Positions 61,901 to 64,000 of a DNA stretch of 64,000 nt are shown piece after piece. Position 1 is the first letter of the stretch, and every line of letters starts with the position of its first letter. Source of the stretch: Curtobacterium sp. MCJR17_055. Lineage in GTDB: Bacteria; Actinomycetota; Actinomycetes; Actinomycetales; Microbacteriaceae. The DNA lies in assembly GCF_003224335.1 (NCBI RefSeq), contig NZ_QKLF01000005.1, positions 342,175 through 406,174 on the forward strand, read 5' to 3'. Below the pieces are notes generated by a model. That model did no database searches. It saw only the letters and a list, made by a program, of their open reading frames with translations, and was not told where the DNA came from. A program made the translations under genes and the position numbers.

Positions 61901-62474
61901 TGATGCTCTTGTTGGAAGCGCGAAGCCGTTCGTTCCGTGGGAAAGGCGCACTGCTGGTGTCGGCGTCGTTCTGCGGGACATCCGGCAGCCAGACAACGCA
62001 GCGCTGGTGCAGAGCGTCATCTACGAAGTCGTGCAAGCTGAAGGACCGGTGTCCGCGCGCGCTCTCGTCACGGCGGTGTCTGAAGCGTTCGTTGCGCCGG
62101 AATTGGCGGAAGAAGAAGAGCAGGCAATCCTTGAACTCGTTCCGCCTATGTTCCGATGGAGCGCGGACGAACGCTTCATCTGGCCGGTGGGTCTGACGCC
62201 CGAACAGTGGAACGACTTCCGCGTCCCTTCCCCCGGTTCAGCAGAGCGTCTGGTGGAAAACATCAGTCTGCGTGAGATCATCAACGCGATGCGGCATGTC
62301 CTGCGGGAGAACGGAAGTCTGGCGGAAGACATCTTGCGTCGCGAGACCCACGCTCTGTTCGGGGGGAGACGGATGAACAGCGCCGTGCTGGGTCGGATGA
62401 CGGAAGCGACAGTCGCCGGCGTTGCGTCGAGTCGCTTGCGCCGCACTGAAATCGGGACCCTCACGCTCCCATGA
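55923..62474 (+). CDS. HEPN/transglutaminase-like/DUF4011 helicase with nuclease and DUF3320
   Basis: The 2183-residue protein combines six parts. Residues 1-140 are a Swt1-type HEPN domain with the RNase motif R-x4-H in RNRWAH near 98. Near 396-425 lies a transglutaminase-like site (GTCLDTATTL, then VPGHAFLAYW). DUF4011 starts at about 555 (WKNNLLDLSLRNRLINF). The SF1 helicase has EGPPGTGKSQTI near 860, VVFDEASQVRVADA near 1489 and ERRLNVAITRARRQVI near 1738. Residues 1800-1895 resemble an MTES_1575-type nuclease fold (RVWLPEWL). DUF3320 ends the protein. Helicases of this DUF4011/DUF3320 class are linked to phage defence. The GTG at 55923 follows GGGGAG; upstream codons are not protein-like. 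Confidence 0.85.
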   Translation: MNNADHVAAGLRTLAAGLRPVVASTLEPRLRPGVSWTEILAVKDREKGGGERRYDEADLQVLLRIVTETLPRLGRPFDALLDRNGSRLAGELREVRNRWAHNVEFDDADTYRALDSVYRLLDLLSAVEEADQAASLRRDFQVTMVGSAAGRPQVVDSARSVTPTDERTDSPGRSPSSTEITLVGASIVSYAMAHNRVRVLPGVTIQHRGPAVRNARLTVSIESAGSELGEPREYFFDLEPSSEAVSKTDLGLTLDPTQMMRVEDSRPGLVRAVLRDGDDVLAEAAADVHVLAASQWLLVPSQVELSLEMLAAHVQPNHPALAPVMDDASNRLRSMTGDGSFVGYQQDEERVDRTVQAMVAAIRARHVRYSVPPASWSDVGQKVRTPAEVLDDRFGTCLDTATTLAAALERVGVRSMIVVVPGHAFLAYWRVEQQLPNVVMDDHTVLRNLLAEGQISVLETTMLTDEDQDASFEDIRRASVDKIRAYGLSELFGYVDLYLARSVARILPLPARVTRQDGHVTVVEYQVERTDPAAYVPPVFDGSAARADDETPPRVRQWKNNLLDLSLRNRLINFTKTAQFPLFVASDGLAEFEDVLSAGESIELLPSDALPAVVRERGVQWASQLPDADRTTLFRTKRQLFADAATVNYTRKLQALAYKAKTVVEETGSNNLYIALGSLVWSIKGKEVRSPLILVPVTLKTRARGGTYRITLDDAGASTPNYSLLEKLHAEYGLRIPELAEPAQDASGIDVNAVFAATRRAIMGAGVSATIEPTVDLAVLQFAKFRLWKDLDENWRELSENPLVKHLIDQPTEPFVGAPVDLDVTAPDSALDELLGELPVSADSSQLQAVAAASEGHTFVLEGPPGTGKSQTITNLLAKAIADGRRVLFVAEKRAALDVVQRRLAQVGLGPFTLDLHDKGSKPVEVRARLREALAQRPLVDTEALRRASDNAAVSRGRLARYAVQLHAENAAGRSFYSARNAELATGDTTFELEVPLPMAGTVTSAQLHEIRTVLRELPDLALRAKPRPDHSWAFVDPSDEAADAADLARRVTRFDAALAGLPSDDVVLEAVLTAPTTADARLLVAVLEAPPVDAPVLEEARTERWRSAVDSLGAETAGFADRFTDVLSVLRPDVLRMDLPRIAHDAATAQESGMFGRKKRVAAVAQEFGSVLQADVELDHARLVPLTRRAAEMQEHARSLGSRVRSVPGIDVDAAWSPLEHHDRVSVARQVDDLTQLVRSTDTASASDEDRRFRAALKRCATRVGPVDGTVLAAVQEYAGALSDLLDMPHATPESWRRWLRDIPLLERWSATAAGRDGARMTGVTPLAWLQWRHALQVLRVAGMTAAYDALLIGAVPAEEAIEAFERGLAAAMRRERAQSTGLESFDAPGHVRHIDRYTAAALEVRDHLPRQIPHQVVSRRSFTATNATGPAGRLVAEIGKQRSRMKLREMMSTYGEVITELTPCVLVSPDSVARFFEAKSGLFDLVVFDEASQVRVADAIGAMGRARAVVVVGDSKQMPPTSFAEAALGDDEDDESPLESVAVDEESILAECVQARVDRYQLTWHYRSQDESLIAFSNRHYYEDQLTSFPAPALGTADDGIDGHGVSLRRVDGTFIRAGAGATTKSLRTNPVEAAAIVAEIQARFAHSLESFPSLGVVTFNAQQRALIEELLRSSGDERISEALDTAVDGLFVKNLENVQGDERDTILFSTAFSKNDKGVLPLNFGPLTNPGGERRLNVAITRARRQVILFSSFDPQDLRAEETNSVGIKHLRSYLELAQRGPNAVLSAPSSSALTDLHREEIAKALRARGLAVTTDVGLSDFKVDIAVASANAPHAPTVAVLLDTAAWADRATVADRDALPTEVLQGLMHWPSVQRVWLPEWLSSQEAVLDRIAAAVEHTARQAGDAVVDEKAPAETDTGSEAALVTGDTPRLSTSGDVDDRRPSSQRVDAAARPSMPQLADAVPTSRRLLRQSANAGLEKPSGKSQGPSDALVGSAKPFVPWERRTAGVGVVLRDIRQPDNAALVQSVIYEVVQAEGPVSARALVTAVSEAFVAPELAEEEEQAILELVPPMFRWSADERFIWPVGLTPEQWNDFRVPSPGSAERLVENISLREIINAMRHVLRENGSLAEDILRRETHALFGGRRMNSAVLGRMTEATVAGVASSRLRRTEIGTLTLP

Positions 62475-62483
62475 CACTTCGCA

Positions 62484-62505
62484 CGTATCCGCCTGTACGG
62501 GTACG
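62484..62505. terminator. Small hairpin between convergent genes
   Basis: CGTATCCG (62484-62491) pairs with CGGGTACG (62498-62505), with one G-U pair and a six-base loop. It lies in the 40-base gap between the giant helicase gene and the exonuclease gene. Confidence 0.45.
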
Positions 62506-62514
62506 CGCGAGCGG

Positions 62515-63792
62515 TCACGACTTCCGAGCGGCAGCGAGCGCCGTCTCCAGGACGTCTTCTTCGATGATGGGGATGCGGTACTCCCGCGCCTTCCGCGCCT
62601 TGCCGGACAGGCTGTCGACGTCCGCCGCGATGAGCACGGCGGTCTTCTTCGTGACGTTCGGAGCCGACTTGATGCCGAGCCGCGCGAGGTCCGCCTCGAT
62701 CTCCGGCCGGCTCCGCCGCATCTCACCGGTGAGGGTGACGATGCTGCCCTCACCCAGGTCGATGGACGGCTCGGCAGCTGCCGCGGTCGACGTCGGCTGC
62801 TGCGCGGCGGAGAACCACCGTGCACCCATGCGGGCGGGCTGCCGGCTGTGCACCGCGTGCTCGAGCTCGTCGTCCGTCACTCCGAGCAACCGCGCGACTC
62901 CCTCGAGCTGGATGTGGTCCTGGATGGTCAAGACGCCGTCTGCCCACACCGCTTCGACCAGGTCGCCGAAGTACCGCCGGTGCAGATCCGTGCGGGCAGC
63001 CGCATCCAGCCCGAACTCGGTCGCGTACGCGCCGAGCTGATCAGCGTCGCTCGCGGCGAGCAGGTCCTCGGACACCGCACGGTCGAGGACGGCCGCATAG
63101 AGCGTGGCCTCCGCGCTGCCGTCGACGACGGGCAGTCGGTCCGTCGCCACATCGACGCGGGTCCGGGTCCCTGCTCCGGTCGAGCGGTTGCGCGCGGTCC
63201 ACGCCCGACCACTGCGCGGGACACCGGGCCAGCGCTGCCCGCCGGCCAGGGTGCCCCAGGTCGTCCAGCGCGGATCACGGCGGGACGATCCGATGTAGGC
63301 GCCGAGCAGACGGGCGGTAGCGTGCGCGTCGGCGAGCGCCTCGTGCGCGTCGACGAGCTCGATGTCGTAGGCGCTGCAGCAGTCGGCGAGCTTCCGGCCG
63401 GACCCGGGGAGGAACTCCTGCGCGAGCCGCATCGTGCAGAGCGCACTGCTCGCCTGCTTCAGTGGCGAGCGGTGTCCGAGCCGTTCGAACTCGGCGTGCA
63501 GGAACCGCGCCTCGAACGAGGCGTTGTGCGCGACGACGACGCGACCCTGCAGACGGTCTGCCAGGTCACCGGCGACGTCCGCGAAGGTCGGAGCACCCGC
63601 CATGTCGGCACCACGGAGGCGGTGGATGTGCACGGGGCCGAGGTCGCGGTTCGGGTTGACGACGGTCTCGAAGGTCTGCTCGACCTCGCCGTCCGGCGTG
63701 ACGTGGACGATCCCGATCTCGATGACGCGATGCCCGTAGGACGGAGCGAGTCCGGTCGTCTCGAGGTCGATCACCGCGTAGCCGTTGTGCAT
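62515..63792 (-). CDS. DnaQ-like exonuclease with C-terminal BRCT domain
   Basis: The 425-residue protein begins with a DEDDh exonuclease domain: VIDLETTGL (Asp and Glu), VVVAHNASFEARFL near 87 (Asn-Ala-Ser-Phe replaces the usual Asp site but is common in this group), and HEALADAHATARLLG near 135 with the His and Asp. It is the 3'-5' exonuclease type seen in the DNA polymerase III epsilon subunit. The last 80 residues are a BRCT domain (GSIVTLTGEMRRSRPEIEADLARLG). Such fusions are common in actinobacteria and probably act in repair. The ATG at 63792 follows GGGGAGGAG. It is likely a chromosomal gene outside the island. Confidence 0.9.
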   Translation of the reverse strand: MHNGYAVIDLETTGLAPSYGHRVIEIGIVHVTPDGEVEQTFETVVNPNRDLGPVHIHRLRGADMAGAPTFADVAGDLADRLQGRVVVAHNASFEARFLHAEFERLGHRSPLKQASSALCTMRLAQEFLPGSGRKLADCCSAYDIELVDAHEALADAHATARLLGAYIGSSRRDPRWTTWGTLAGGQRWPGVPRSGRAWTARNRSTGAGTRTRVDVATDRLPVVDGSAEATLYAAVLDRAVSEDLLAASDADQLGAYATEFGLDAAARTDLHRRYFGDLVEAVWADGVLTIQDHIQLEGVARLLGVTDDELEHAVHSRQPARMGARWFSAAQQPTSTAAAAEPSIDLGEGSIVTLTGEMRRSRPEIEADLARLGIKSAPNVTKKTAVLIAADVDSLSGKARKAREYRIPIIEEDVLETALAAARKS

Positions 63793-63981
63793 CGTGCACT
63801 CCTCCCCAGCGCAACGGTCCCGCGCGGCGCTGCACCATCATCACCGCGATGGCGACCCGTGGCGACCTCCTGTTCGAGGGGCGTCCACCCGAGCCCTGGA
63901 CCGAAGCGCCGAGTCCGGACCGACCGCCAGCCCAGGACCAGCACGGAAGGCATCCTCCGATCGGAGGACCCCGCTCCACCC
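63793..63981. other. Upstream region of the exonuclease gene
   Basis: Apart from the ribosome site of the exonuclease gene I see no gene here. The sequence ends at the adapter that follows, so any upstream gene is lost. Confidence 0.5.
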
Positions 63982-64000
63982 CTGTCTCTTATACACATCT
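63982..64000. other. Nextera/Tn5 mosaic-end adapter (artefact)
   Basis: The last 19 bases, CTGTCTCTTATACACATCT, are the reverse complement of the Tn5 mosaic end AGATGTGTATAAGAGACAG used in Nextera libraries. It is library adapter left at the contig end, not genomic sequence. Confidence 0.97.

Noticed and set aside
63771..63998. 75-residue minus-strand frame starting MCIRDR
   Set aside because: Its start codon lies within the Nextera adapter, so the N-terminus is artificial, and the rest has no protein-like features.
1..64000. CRISPR array, tRNA or rRNA genes
   Set aside because: No regularly spaced repeats, tRNA-like folds or rRNA stretches were seen on either strand.

Overview
The window is high-GC DNA (hand-counted backbone stretch 43/60 G+C) with the gene set and leaderless-type promoters of an actinobacterium. 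A Microbacteriaceae member such as Curtobacterium is my best guess, from protein families only; there is no rRNA or marker gene to prove it. The right edge is a contig end: the last 19 bases are the Nextera/Tn5 mosaic-end adapter, so the final bases are not organismal. The first gene is also cut.

Region 1 (1-26.5 kb) looks like ordinary chromosome. It holds an MBL-fold hydrolase, a LigC-like ATP-dependent ligase near a stand-alone LigD-type polymerase (NHEJ-type parts, no Ku here), a GT4 glycosyltransferase with a UDG-family protein, two APC permeases, an ADP-ribosylglycohydrolase, a lysozyme-like secreted protein and a BLUF blue-light sensor with all key residues. It continues with a SWIM-SNF2 ATPase, a VapBC-like PIN module, an aldo/keto reductase, a secreted HNH nuclease, an SDR, an SseB protein with two GOLPH3-like paralogues, and a TM0106-type RecB-like nuclease-helicase. 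Many genes have a YAnnnT-type hexamer 5-7 nt before the start codon, indicating leaderless transcripts.

Region 2 (about 26.5-62.5 kb) is a dense defence island. It opens with an EcsC/TerB-like membrane protein. A tightly packed five-gene operon (28031-45503) follows: SNF2 helicase, 1555-aa adenine-type DNA methyltransferase, 2134-aa SF2 helicase with zinc knuckles, DUF1998 and a C-terminal nuclease domain, UvrD-like helicase, and a PD-(D/E)XK-like protein. The first three resemble class 1 DISARM (DrmD, DrmMI, fused DrmA/DrmB), but there is no DrmC phospholipase D; two other genes take its place. I regard this as the best candidate for an undescribed or variant system. McrB and McrC lie on the opposite strand, tail to tail with that operon. 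Then come two overlapping genes for Gly/Ala-rich membrane proteins, a NERD-UvrD helicase, an unknown coiled-coil protein, and a 2183-aa HEPN/transglutaminase/DUF4011/helicase/nuclease/DUF3320 protein.

Region 3 (62.5 kb to the end) holds a DnaQ-like exonuclease with a BRCT domain and then the adapter. I saw no integrase, transposase, tRNA, rRNA or CRISPR array, so how the island arrived is not visible.
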